This document shows positions 37,312 to 46,332 of a DNA stretch of 64,000 nucleotides, piece after piece. Both the position numbers and the translations under genes were made by a program. Positions within the stretch are counted from its first letter, which is position 1. Each line of letters starts with the position of its first letter. Source of the stretch: Aestuariibius sp. HNIBRBA575. GTDB lineage: Bacteria; Pseudomonadota; Alphaproteobacteria; Rhodobacterales; Rhodobacteraceae. A model generated the notes under the pieces. The model did not search any database, was not told the origin of the DNA, and saw nothing but the letters and a program-made list of their open reading frames with translations. The stretch covers positions 2,941,501 to 3,005,500 of the forward strand of contig NZ_CP162414.1 of the NCBI RefSeq assembly GCF_040932005.1, in the 5' to 3' direction.

Positions 37312-40067
37312 TGTGGACCGTCGGCCCGATCGGATTTGCCGCCCCCGCCCTGCTGATTGGGTTGCTGGCCTTGCCAATCCTGTATGTGCTGCTGCGCGCC
37401 GTGCCCCCCGCGCCTATCCGCCGCGCATTTCCGGGTGTGGCGTTGCTTTTGGGCTTACAAGATGACGAAAGCCAAACCGACCGCACGCCTTGGTGGTTGT
37501 TGGTGCTGCGCATGTTGGCGGTTGCGGCGATGATTTTGGGCTTTGCCGGGCCGGTTTTGAACCCGACCGATGACAGCCGCGGAACCGGTCCTTTGCTGAT
37601 CCTCGTGGATGGGTCATGGGCGGATGCACGCGACTGGCCACGCCGTTTGGACCGGATCGAAGGGTTGCTGGCGGATGCGGCCCGCGACGGGCGTCAGGTC
37701 GATCTGATCAGCCTGACCGATTTGCCTGCAGAGGGGCCTAATTTTGTCGCCGCAGATGCCATCACCCAGCGATTGCCCGGATTTACCCCCAATGCCTGGG
37801 CACCAAATGCGGATGCCATTGCCACTTGGCTGGCCACGCTGACCGGGGATTTTGAAACCTATTGGTTGTCAGACGGCGTCACCCGCGATGGTCGGATGGA
37901 TCTGCTCAGCGCGCTGGAAACCCACGGCACTGTCACCGCCTATCAAAGCAACCGACCCGTATTGGCCCTGCGCCCCGCCCGCTTTGAGGATGGTGTGATC
38001 AAACTGACCGCCGCACGGGCCGTTGATGTCGGGGCCGCCACCGCGCGCATTTCGACCATCGGGCTGGATCCGGCTGGGCGGGAACGCAGTCTGGCACAAT
38101 CCGACATCACATGGCAGGCTGGCGAACTTGAGGCCGAACTCGACCTGTCATTGCCGCCTGAATTGCGCAATCGGATCACCCGATTTGAATTGACCGGGCT
38201 CCGGTCAGCAGGGGCGGTTACATTGACCGATGACGCCCTGAAACGCCGCGAAGTTGCGTTGATCGCAGGCGGACAAAACAGCGAAGAAATCGAATTGCTG
38301 TCGCCGCTGCATTATCTCGAACAGGCGTTGATCCCCACGGCGGACCTGATCAACGGCACCTTGGATGATGTGCTGTTGGCCAACCCGGATGTGATCATAT
38401 TGGCCGATGTTGCGGGGCTGTCCTTTGCCGAAGAAACCGCCATGCTGGATTGGCTGGACCAAGGCGGATTGTTGTTGCGGTTCGCCGGTCCACGTTTGGC
38501 CGCCAGTGACATCAGCCGCGTCGACGAAGACCCGCTGATGCCCGTGCGCCTGCGCGCCGGTGGCCGCACAGTCGGCGGCGCCATGAGTTGGGGCGAACCC
38601 AAAGCGCTGGCGCCATTTGCACAAGGATCGCCATTTTTCGGCCTGCCAGTGCCCGAAGATGTGACCGTCACCGCCCAAATCGTCGCCCAGCCTGATCCCA
38701 CATTGTCCGACCGCGTGATCGCGCAATTGGCCGATGGCACGCCATTGGTCACCCAAAAATCCCACGGGCAGGGTCAGATCGTGCTGGTGCATGTGACGGC
38801 CAATGCGGAATGGTCCAACCTGCCCCTGTCCGGCCTGTTTGTGCAGATGCTGGAACGGCTCGCGGTTTCCACCCGTCCCGCTGCGCAATCAGCCGAGGAT
38901 CTGGCAGGCACCAGCTGGTCTATCGAACGGGTGCTGACCGGCTTTGGCGATGTTGAACCTGCCGAAACGCGCCCCGGCGTGACCGGTGAACGGCTGGCCT
39001 TGGGGCAACCGGATGCGGACCTGCCCCCCGGCATTTACGCAGGCGAAGATCGGCGGATTGCGGTGAACACCATATCCCACAACACCGATATCACCCCCGC
39101 AATTTGGCCAGACCGCATTCGCGTCGAAGGATTGGGCGTGGTGCGGGAAACCCTGCTCAAAGGCTGGTTGTTGATCGGGGCATTGGCGCTGTTGGCGCTG
39201 GATATTTTGGCCTCGCTCGCCTTATCGGGCAAATTGCGCGGGCCGCGTTTGCAAAGTGCGGTTGTGATTTTGGCGGCGCTGTCCTTGGCCCCTGATGCGC
39301 AGGCCCAAAGCGATGACATCGCCATTCGCGCCACATCAGAAGTGGTACTGGCCCATGTTCTGACCGGAAATTCCCGGATCGACGAAGCCGCCTCACGCGG
39401 GTTATTTGGTCTGTCAGACACGCTATATCGCCGCACATCCGTAGAACCAGCCGCCCCAATCGGGGTGAATATCGAAACCGATGAGCTTAGCTTTTTCCCA
39501 TTGCTATACTGGCCGATATCACCTGATCAGGCCCTGCCATCCCGTGATGCCTATGCCAAGCTGAACCGGTATCTGCAAACTGGCGGCATGATCCTGTTTG
39601 ACACACGCGACGCAAATATCGCCGGATTTGGCGGCGCCTCCCCAGAGGGGAGGCATCTACAGGCGATTGCCCGGTCGTTGGACATCCCCGCGCTTGAACC
39701 CATTCCCAGCGATCATGTCCTGACCCGGTCGTTTTACCTGTTACAGGATTTTCCCGGCCGCTATGCCAGCCGCGACGTCTGGGTCGAAGCAGCGCCCCCC
39801 GGTGCCACCCAGACCGAAGGCATGCCGTTTCGTGATCTGAACGATGGCGTCACCCCGATTGTCATTGGCGGCAATGACTGGGCTGCGGCCTGGGCCATCG
39901 ACGAAACCGGCAATCGCATGTTTCCTGTGGGGCGCGGCATGGCCGGGGAACGCCAGCGCGAAATCGCGCTGCGGTTTGGGGTTAATCTGGTGATGCATGT
40001 GCTGACCGGGAATTACAAATCGGATCAGGTCCATGTGCCTGACCTACTGGATAGGCTGGGCCAATGA
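37311..40067 (+). CDS. BatA-like membrane protein with C-terminal DUF4159
   Basis: A protein of 918 residues. The N-terminus has the BatA/aerotolerance pattern: a helix near residues 7-25, FPGVALLLGLQDDESQTDRTPWWLLVLRML, and a second helix. A long region follows with a VWA-like part (LLILVDGSWADARDWPRRLDRI) and a large extracytoplasmic stretch. A membrane helix near residue 610 (LLKGWLLIGALALLALDILASLAL) is followed by DUF4159 (about 690-918: DELSFFPLLYWPISPDQALPSRDAYAKLNRYLQTGGMILFDTRD). It is third in the MoxR operon. A role in assembly or stress tolerance of the envelope is by analogy only. Confidence 0.85.
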   Translation: MWTVGPIGFAAPALLIGLLALPILYVLLRAVPPAPIRRAFPGVALLLGLQDDESQTDRTPWWLLVLRMLAVAAMILGFAGPVLNPTDDSRGTGPLLILVDGSWADARDWPRRLDRIEGLLADAARDGRQVDLISLTDLPAEGPNFVAADAITQRLPGFTPNAWAPNADAIATWLATLTGDFETYWLSDGVTRDGRMDLLSALETHGTVTAYQSNRPVLALRPARFEDGVIKLTAARAVDVGAATARISTIGLDPAGRERSLAQSDITWQAGELEAELDLSLPPELRNRITRFELTGLRSAGAVTLTDDALKRREVALIAGGQNSEEIELLSPLHYLEQALIPTADLINGTLDDVLLANPDVIILADVAGLSFAEETAMLDWLDQGGLLLRFAGPRLAASDISRVDEDPLMPVRLRAGGRTVGGAMSWGEPKALAPFAQGSPFFGLPVPEDVTVTAQIVAQPDPTLSDRVIAQLADGTPLVTQKSHGQGQIVLVHVTANAEWSNLPLSGLFVQMLERLAVSTRPAAQSAEDLAGTSWSIERVLTGFGDVEPAETRPGVTGERLALGQPDADLPPGIYAGEDRRIAVNTISHNTDITPAIWPDRIRVEGLGVVRETLLKGWLLIGALALLALDILASLALSGKLRGPRLQSAVVILAALSLAPDAQAQSDDIAIRATSEVVLAHVLTGNSRIDEAASRGLFGLSDTLYRRTSVEPAAPIGVNIETDELSFFPLLYWPISPDQALPSRDAYAKLNRYLQTGGMILFDTRDANIAGFGGASPEGRHLQAIARSLDIPALEPIPSDHVLTRSFYLLQDFPGRYASRDVWVEAAPPGATQTEGMPFRDLNDGVTPIVIGGNDWAAAWAIDETGNRMFPVGRGMAGERQREIALRFGVNLVMHVLTGNYKSDQVHVPDLLDRLGQ

Positions 40068-42136
40068 ATGCATCGATAATCCTAGCGCCTTTGGTGCCGA
40101 TGCCCGTGATCTGGATCGCTGCGGGCCTGATGACCTGTGGTCTAGTCCTTGCCATTTGGCGGGGTCTGAATGGCTGGATCTTTCGGATGGTTGCCGCGCT
40201 GGTGCTGCTGGCCGGGATCGCCAATCCATCCGTCCAACGCGAAGACCGCATTGCCCTGTCCGACATCGTCATCGCGCTGGTCGACGACTCTGCCAGCCAG
40301 ACCCTGTCTGACCGTGCAGAACAGACCGAAACAGCGTTGCGCAACCTGCAATCCGAAGTGACCCAGCGCCCGAATACCGAATTGCGCATCGTGCGCGTGC
40401 CGGATGCGGATGGCGACGGAGGAACACGGCTGATGACCGCCCTGGGCGAAGCCATCGCCGAAGAGCCAAGCGCCCGCATCGCCGGGATTGTTTTACTCAC
40501 GGATGGGCGGGTCCATGATATGGATGCCGCCCCCAACCTGCCTGCCCCCATGCATGTTTTGCTATCGGGGCATGACACGGATTGGGACCGGCGTTTGATT
40601 GTGCAAAATGCGCCTGCCTTTGCCATTCTGGGCGAACCTGTGACCCTGACCCTGCGCATAGAGGACCAAGGCGCGGCCCCAACCGAAACCCAATTGGTCG
40701 ATCTGTCCATTTCCATTGACGGCGCTCCACCGCTGGAATTTCAGATCCCCGTCAACGAAGATCTGGAACTGCCCGTCACCCTGCCCCATGGCGGGATGAA
40801 TGTGTTGCAATTCCAAACCCCAACCGCCGAGGGCGAATTGACCGATCGCAACAACGCGGCGGTGGTTCAGATCAACGGCGTGCGGGATCGGCTGCGGGTG
40901 TTGTTGGTGTCGGGCGAACCTCATCCCGGCGAACGCACTTGGCGCAACCTGCTAAAATCGGACGCGTCGGTTGATCTGGTGCATTTCACCATTCTGCGTC
41001 CCCCTGAAAAACAAGACGGCGTGCCGGTGGATGAACTCAGCCTGATTGCCTTTCCGACCCGTGAATTGTTTCTCGAAAAGACCGATGAATTCGATCTGAT
41101 CATCTTTGATCGCTACAAACGGCGTGGGATTTTACCGTCGTCCTATCTGGAAAACATCCGTGGTTACGTGGAACGCGGCGGTGCGGTTCTGATTGCAGCG
41201 GGACCTGATTTTGCAGGGGCTGACAGCCTGTTCAGGTCGCCTTTGGGCAATGTGTTGCCCGCCGGACCAACCGCGCGGATCATGGAACAGGGATTTACCC
41301 CGACGCTCACTGAATTGGGACATCGCCACCCCGTCACATCCGGTCTGGACACGCTTTTGCCGATGGGCCCTGACGGGCAACCCGGTTGGGGGCGCTGGTT
41401 GCGCCAAGTCGAGGTTGTCGCCGCCCAAGATGCATCCGTTGTCATGAGCGGGATCGACGATTCCCCGCTATTGATCCTGAACCGCGTTGGCGAGGGCCGT
41501 GTGGCCTTGCTGGGATCAGACCATGTCTGGCTGTGGAATCGCGGGTATGAAGGCGGCGGGCCACAGCTGGAATTGCTGCGTCGCTTGGCCCATTGGATGA
41601 TGAAAGAGCCCGAGCTGGAAGAAGAAACACTTTGGGCGGAACCCACCGGACAAAGCATGCGGATTATCCGCCGCACCTTGGCCGACACAGCCGAAGACAT
41701 CATCGTGCAAAACCCGGATGGCAGCGAAACCAGCGTCGCGCTGCGTGAAACCAGCCCGGGCCGGTTTGAGGCGACCTATGATGGGCCAGAAATGGGGCTC
41801 TATCGGTTAGCGGATACGGATCAGAGCGCCGTGATCGCGCTTGGCCCAGCGGCACCACGTGAATTTGTGCAAACCATTGCAACCGGTGACGATCTGACCC
41901 CATTGGCAGACACGTTTCGCGGGGCCGTCGCACAGATGGATGACGGCAATCTGGATGTGCGCGCAATCCGCGAAGGACGCCCGGCATCGGGGCGGGGCTG
42001 GATCGGGATCATCCCGCGCGACGCCTATCGGTCGGCAGATATCACCGTGTTTCCGGCGCTGCCCTCTTGGGCGTTTCTGCTGTTATCTGCGTTGCTGGTG
42101 ATCGGTGCGTGGCTCTACGAAGGGCGGCGGCGCTGA
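40064..42136 (+). CDS. Large membrane protein of MoxR operon, glutamine amidotransferase-like
   Basis: A protein of 690 residues. Two N-terminal helices (residues 13-31 and 38-53) and one at the extreme C-terminus (AFLLLSALLVIGAWLYEGRRR) bracket a large outside region. An N-terminal VWA-like stretch has IVIALVDDSASQTLSDRAEQTETALRNL, and a middle segment (VLLVSGEPHPGERTWRNLL to GGAVLIAAGPDF) resembles class I amidotransferase-like folds. It lacks an obvious catalytic Cys. It overlaps the DUF4159 gene by 4 bp and ends exactly where the convergent gene ends. Confidence 0.75.
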   Translation: MNASIILAPLVPMPVIWIAAGLMTCGLVLAIWRGLNGWIFRMVAALVLLAGIANPSVQREDRIALSDIVIALVDDSASQTLSDRAEQTETALRNLQSEVTQRPNTELRIVRVPDADGDGGTRLMTALGEAIAEEPSARIAGIVLLTDGRVHDMDAAPNLPAPMHVLLSGHDTDWDRRLIVQNAPAFAILGEPVTLTLRIEDQGAAPTETQLVDLSISIDGAPPLEFQIPVNEDLELPVTLPHGGMNVLQFQTPTAEGELTDRNNAAVVQINGVRDRLRVLLVSGEPHPGERTWRNLLKSDASVDLVHFTILRPPEKQDGVPVDELSLIAFPTRELFLEKTDEFDLIIFDRYKRRGILPSSYLENIRGYVERGGAVLIAAGPDFAGADSLFRSPLGNVLPAGPTARIMEQGFTPTLTELGHRHPVTSGLDTLLPMGPDGQPGWGRWLRQVEVVAAQDASVVMSGIDDSPLLILNRVGEGRVALLGSDHVWLWNRGYEGGGPQLELLRRLAHWMMKEPELEEETLWAEPTGQSMRIIRRTLADTAEDIIVQNPDGSETSVALRETSPGRFEATYDGPEMGLYRLADTDQSAVIALGPAAPREFVQTIATGDDLTPLADTFRGAVAQMDDGNLDVRAIREGRPASGRGWIGIIPRDAYRSADITVFPALPSWAFLLLSALLVIGAWLYEGRRR

Positions 42137-42143
42137 TCAGCGC
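42130..42143. other. Palindromic junction of two converging stop codons
   Basis: GCGCTGATCAGCGC is a perfect 14-bp palindrome. Its centre TGATCA provides TGA for the plus-strand gene ending at 42136 and TGA for the minus-strand gene ending at 42137, with no base between. Confidence 0.6.
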
Positions 42144-42460
42144 ACCTGAACCGCCACCGTCGTTTCGTTCCAGCCATCCACGATGCACCGGGCGCGGATA
42201 AACACCTGATCCGGCAGATCGCTGATCGTCAGGGACCGGGTAAACGGCTGTTCGGCAACATGGGGATGCGCCAAAACCCGTGTGCCCAGAACGTTGCCAT
42301 TCTCGTCTTCGATCCGCCAGCCATCAGCATAGTGATCCCACCCCGTATCAGGATGGACCAATGTCACCGCAACGGATGTTTCGGACACTTGGACATTCAG
42401 GATTTCCGGCGGATCAGCCGCCAGAGGGGATGCAATCAGTAAAGGTAATAATTTCCACAT
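42137..42460 (-). CDS. Small exported protein, fibronectin-like fold possible
   Basis: A protein of 107 residues, not recognised. A short signal peptide (MWKLLPLLIASPLAA) precedes about 92 mature residues with alternating beta-strand pattern: ILNVQVSETSVAVTLVHPDTGWDHYADGWRIEDENGNVLGTRVLAHPHV. This resembles a small Ig/fibronectin-like sandwich. It is convergent with the MoxR operon with no intergenic base. The ribosome site is weak. Periplasmic location is inferred from the signal. Confidence 0.6.
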   Translation of the reverse strand: MWKLLPLLIASPLAADPPEILNVQVSETSVAVTLVHPDTGWDHYADGWRIEDENGNVLGTRVLAHPHVAEQPFTRSLTISDLPDQVFIRARCIVDGWNETTVAVQVR

Positions 42461-42513
42461 AGGCGGTGCTTAGCACGTAAAAATCACATTTGGGATCACG
42501 AAACTGTTAGGCA

Positions 42514-43209
42514 CTAGCGCAGAATGATCTGACGTGGGATCGAATTGAATTCCCGTGACCAAAGCACCCAGAGGGTCACAGTGGTGGCGATAATCAATGC
42601 GGCGGGCCCCAGCAACCAGGCCAACGCCCCCAAAGCGAAATAAATGCCCCGCAAGCCACGGTTAAAATTCACCGCCGCACGGATATTCAATTCGGCCGCT
42701 TGCTGCGCCATTACATCAACATTTGGGTCATCTGACTGTTCTGGTGTGGCGGCCATCAAAACCGAACAATAGCCAAACACGCGGTGCGACCAGACAAACC
42801 GCAAAAACGCGGATATCAGGAAATAGGCCACAACCAGCAATTTGACCTGCCAAACCAATGCTGGCGCCTCTTCTTGGGCCAATTCCAAGGCCAACCCCGA
42901 TAGCGGTTCCGTGTTCCCGATCAGGGCCAGAACCGCCCCTAGGGCCAACAAACTGGTAGAGGCAAAAAACGATGTTCCCTGCCGCAAATTCCCAAGGATT
43001 TGACTGTCAAAAATGCGGACTTCACGGGTGGCAAAGGTGCGCATCCAATCGCGCCGATATTCCGCCATGATCATCGATACGGATGGACGGGATTTGGGGG
43101 GATTTTCGATCAGCAAACCGATCAGGACAGCACCGATCAACAGATACCCCAGCGCGCCCCAGTCGATCCAGGAAACGGTCTGAATGATATCAAGAAGTGA
43201 ATTGGGCAT
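42514..43209 (-). CDS. DUF599 membrane protein
   Basis: A protein of 231 residues with four hydrophobic helices (near 15-35, 78-95, 120-140 and 185-215). It matches DUF599: PSVSMIMAEYRRDWMRTFATREVRIFDSQILGNLRQGTSFFASTSLLALGAVLALIG, and AAELNIRAAVNFNRGLRGIYFALGALAWLLGP. Function unknown. Its start overlaps the stop of the HemJ/CopD-like gene by one base (TGATG), so the two form an operon. Confidence 0.85.
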   Translation of the reverse strand: MPNSLLDIIQTVSWIDWGALGYLLIGAVLIGLLIENPPKSRPSVSMIMAEYRRDWMRTFATREVRIFDSQILGNLRQGTSFFASTSLLALGAVLALIGNTEPLSGLALELAQEEAPALVWQVKLLVVAYFLISAFLRFVWSHRVFGYCSVLMAATPEQSDDPNVDVMAQQAAELNIRAAVNFNRGLRGIYFALGALAWLLGPAALIIATTVTLWVLWSREFNSIPRQIILR

Positions 43210-43619
43210 CAGAACGGCTTAAACACAACAACGATCAGGATCGCGATGGTGCCAAAAACGCTGACTTCGTTGAATATCCGCAAAAACAGATCGCTGTGGC
43301 TAAAAACACCACGGCGGGCGCGGATCACCAACCGCCCAGTAAAGGCGTAATGCGCGGCCAAGGCTGCGACAAAAGCCAGTTTTAGCCAAATCCAAGCGGC
43401 AAAATTCCAATGCCACGCCAGAATCAAACCGGTGATGATCGCAATCACGCCCAGCCCGGCCGAAAACCGATAAAGCCTCACGGTCAAATCCCCGGCGGGG
43501 CCAAATTCACCGGATGCCGCGAATTCCCGTTTCCAGAAGATAATCGCCCGCGGCACCGAAAATATGCCGGTCATCCAGCCCATCACAGCCAGCAGGTGTA
43601 TGACTTTTACCCAATCCAT
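43209..43619 (-). CDS. HemJ/CopD-like small membrane protein
   Basis: A protein of 136 residues with four helices. The N-terminal MDWVKVIHLLAVMGWMTGIFSVPRAIIFW resembles HemJ (protoporphyrinogen oxidase) and CopD-family proteins, in which the His of the first helix binds heme. A second His lies in GLILAWHWNFAAWIWLKLAF and a third in AALAAHYAFTG. The start at 43619 is favoured over 43643. It is co-transcribed with DUF599. HemJ proper is slightly longer and closer to its consensus, so enzyme function is not assured. Confidence 0.6.
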   Translation of the reverse strand: MDWVKVIHLLAVMGWMTGIFSVPRAIIFWKREFAASGEFGPAGDLTVRLYRFSAGLGVIAIITGLILAWHWNFAAWIWLKLAFVAALAAHYAFTGRLVIRARRGVFSHSDLFLRIFNEVSVFGTIAILIVVVFKPF

Positions 43620-43698
43620 GCTTTTGACTGGCCAAAATCGCACCTGATTGCAAGCACTTGCCCCCCTGCGACAATAATTGTGTTGAATATCACAGGCG

Positions 43699-43719
43699 TT
43701 GGTAATAAAACTTTACCAA
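43699..43719 (+). promoter_or_regulatory. TTGGTAA inverted repeat upstream of glcD
   Basis: TTGGTAA at 43699-43705 and TTACCAA at 43713-43719 are exact inverted repeats around 7 nt, 24 bp before the glcD ATG. The half-site resembles GntR/FadR-type operators (TGGT...ACCA) but with a longer spacer. It is a candidate operator for glcDEF. Confidence 0.45.
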
Positions 43720-43742
43720 TTACAGCCGTCAGGAGCAGCCCC

Positions 43743-45182
43743 ATGCAAATGCCCGTCCCCTCTGCGTCGATCATAGACCGCAAGCAACAGATCGTTGCAA
43801 AGCTTCAGGCGGTGCTGCCCAACAGCCAAGTGATCCACAAAGACACCGAAGTGCACGCCTATGAATGTGACGCGCTGACGGCCTATAAATGCCCGCCGCT
43901 TTGTGCGGTTCTGCCCACCACCACCCAAGAGGTCGCCGATGTGCTAAAGGTTTGCCATGCCGAAGGCGTGCCGGTTGTGCCGCGCGGGGCGGGAACGTCA
44001 TTGGCAGGCGGCGCATTGCCCACCGCGGATTGCGTCATTTTGGGCGTGGCGCGGATGAATGACGTGCTGGAAACCGATTATGACAACCGCATCATTCGCG
44101 TACAGACCGGGCGCACCAATCTCAGCGTGTCAGGCGCTGTCGAAGAAGAGGGATTTTTCTACGCACCTGACCCGTCCAGCCAGCTGGCCTGCGCCATTGC
44201 CGGCAATATCGCGATGAATTCAGGCGGGGCGCATTGCCTGAAATACGGCGTGACCACCAACAATCTGATGGGCGTGAAAATGGTCATGATGGACGGCACC
44301 ATCGTTGATATTGGCGGCGGTCATCTGGATGCGGGCGGGCTTGATTTGTTGGGGTTGATCTGCGGTTCTGAGGGGCAGCTGGGTATCGTCACCGAGGCCA
44401 CCCTGCGCATACTGCACAAACCCGAAGGCGCACGCCCCGCCCTGATCGGGTTTGACAGCAACGAAGTGGCCGGGGCCTGTGTCAGCGACATCATCAAAGC
44501 CGGGATTTTACCGGTCGCCATCGAATTCATGGACCGCCCTTGTATTCGCGCAACCGAAGCCTTTGCCAAAGCGGGTTATCCCGATTGCGAAGCCTTGCTG
44601 ATCGTTGAGGTCGAAGGATCAGAGGCCGAGATCGACGATCAACTGCGCCGGATCATCGACATCGCCAATCGCCACAATCCCGTTGAGCTGCGCCAAGCGC
44701 GTGACGCAGATCAGGCCGCCCGGATCTGGCTGGGCCGTAAATCTGCCTTTGGCGCGATGGGGCAAATCAATGACTACATGTGTCTGGACGGCACGATCCC
44801 TGTGTCCGAATTGCCATTTGTATTGCGCCGGATCAAAGAGTTAAGCCAAGAAATCGGTCTGGATGTGGGCAATGTTTTTCACGCGGGCGATGGCAATATG
44901 CATCCGCTGATCCTGTTTGACGCCAACAAGCCTGGCGATCTGGAATTGTGCGAAAAACTGGGCGCCGAAATCCTGAAACTCTGCGTCCAAGTGGGCGGGT
45001 GCCTAACAGGTGAACACGGCGTCGGGATCGAAAAACGCGATCTGATGAACACCCAATATCAGCCCGACGATCTGGATATCCAGATGGCCGTCAAAGACGT
45101 GTTTGACCCCAAATGGCTGCTAAATCCGGCCAAGGTGTTCCCGCTGGATTCCAGCCAATCCCGACGCGTTGCGACGCAGTAA
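43743..45182 (+). CDS. glcD: Glycolate oxidase subunit GlcD (FAD-linked)
   Basis: A protein of 479 residues. It oxidises glycolate to glyoxylate and passes electrons to the membrane through GlcE and GlcF. Seen: the FAD-binding PCMH core PVVPRGAGTSLAGGALPT near residue 80, DPSSQLACAIAGNIAMNSGGAHCLKYG near residues 140-166, and the C-terminal FAD-oxidase part with GNVFHAGDGNMHPLI and CLTGEHGVGIEKR. The ATG at 43743 has AGGAG upstream. D-lactate dehydrogenases are related, but the glcD-glcE-glcF order supports glycolate oxidase. Confidence 0.95.
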   Translation: MQMPVPSASIIDRKQQIVAKLQAVLPNSQVIHKDTEVHAYECDALTAYKCPPLCAVLPTTTQEVADVLKVCHAEGVPVVPRGAGTSLAGGALPTADCVILGVARMNDVLETDYDNRIIRVQTGRTNLSVSGAVEEEGFFYAPDPSSQLACAIAGNIAMNSGGAHCLKYGVTTNNLMGVKMVMMDGTIVDIGGGHLDAGGLDLLGLICGSEGQLGIVTEATLRILHKPEGARPALIGFDSNEVAGACVSDIIKAGILPVAIEFMDRPCIRATEAFAKAGYPDCEALLIVEVEGSEAEIDDQLRRIIDIANRHNPVELRQARDADQAARIWLGRKSAFGAMGQINDYMCLDGTIPVSELPFVLRRIKELSQEIGLDVGNVFHAGDGNMHPLILFDANKPGDLELCEKLGAEILKLCVQVGGCLTGEHGVGIEKRDLMNTQYQPDDLDIQMAVKDVFDPKWLLNPAKVFPLDSSQSRRVATQ

Positions 45183-45227
45183 TCTGCCGCTTCTCTTTCT
45201 TGTATCTTTCCAAAATGGACTGACATC

Positions 45228-46328
45228 ATGCTGTTGCCTAACACCATAACCGACCTGGCCGATATGATCCAAAACGCGTCCGGCCCGTTGCACATTCGTG
45301 GCGGCGGAACCCGTGACATTGGCCGCCCGATGGATGGCACCACCCTGTCCAGCGCGGATTTGAACGGCATTACTTTGTATGAACCCGGCGCGCTGACCTT
45401 GGTTGCGCAATCTGGCACGCCCGTCGCTGACATCGAAGCCGCTTTGGATCAGGAAAATCAGCGTTTGGCGTTTGAGCCGATGGACCACCGGGTGCTGCTG
45501 GGCACAACCGGCACGCCCACAATCGGCGGCGTAGTTGCGGCCAATGTATCCGGCCCGCGCCGCATCGCGGTTGGCGCATGTCGCGATTTTGCACTGGGCG
45601 TTACGTTTGTGGATGGGGCGGGGCGCATCCTGAAAAACGGCGGGCGTGTGATGAAAAATGTCACCGGCTATGATCTGGTCAAACTGATGGCTGGGTCATG
45701 GGGCACGTTGGGAATGCTCTGCGATGTCAGCCTCAAAGTGTTGCCCAAACCTGAAACCAGCGCCACCTTGGTGCTGGGCGGATTGGATGTCGCGCAGGCG
45801 GTGGCCGCAATGTCACGCGCGCTGGGATCCCCCTATGAGGTGACAGGATGCGCGCATGATACACAGGCCGCGCAAACCTGCGTTCGGATCGAAGGATTTG
45901 AACAATCCGTCACCTATCGCGCCAGTGAGTTGACCAAATTGCTCGCGCCTTTTGGGGATGTCGAAATCCAAGACGTGGACTGGACGACCATCCGGGACGT
46001 GTCTGTTTTTGCCGACCAGCCCGGGGATGTCTGGCGCATTTCGGCAAAACCCAGCGACGCGCCGGACCTGATCAGCCGGATGGGTGCGACCCAGACTTTG
46101 CTGGATTGGGGCGGCGGTTTGATTTGGGCCTTGGCCCCACAAGGCGGTGATTTACGTGCAAAACTGGGGGCATTTGACGGACATGCCACGCTGATCCGCG
46201 CGGATGTTGAAACCCGACATTCTGTTGCGGGTTTTGCCCCGGAACCGGCCCCGCTACGCGCCCTGACCCAAGGGTTGCGCGCCCAATTTGACCCGCGCGG
46301 CATTCTGAACCCCGGCCTGATGGATTGA
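45228..46328 (+). CDS. glcE: Glycolate oxidase subunit GlcE
   Basis: A protein of 366 residues, the second FAD-type subunit. It has a reduced PCMH domain: LHIRGGGTRDIGRPM near residue 21, GTTGTPTIGGVVAANVSGPRRIAVGACRDFALGV, and GRVMKNVTGYDLVKLMAGSWGTLGMLCDV near residue 140. It starts 45 bp after glcD and ends 4 bp before glcF. Confidence 0.95.
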   Translation: MLLPNTITDLADMIQNASGPLHIRGGGTRDIGRPMDGTTLSSADLNGITLYEPGALTLVAQSGTPVADIEAALDQENQRLAFEPMDHRVLLGTTGTPTIGGVVAANVSGPRRIAVGACRDFALGVTFVDGAGRILKNGGRVMKNVTGYDLVKLMAGSWGTLGMLCDVSLKVLPKPETSATLVLGGLDVAQAVAAMSRALGSPYEVTGCAHDTQAAQTCVRIEGFEQSVTYRASELTKLLAPFGDVEIQDVDWTTIRDVSVFADQPGDVWRISAKPSDAPDLISRMGATQTLLDWGGGLIWALAPQGGDLRAKLGAFDGHATLIRADVETRHSVAGFAPEPAPLRALTQGLRAQFDPRGILNPGLMD

Positions 46329-46332
46329 TCTG

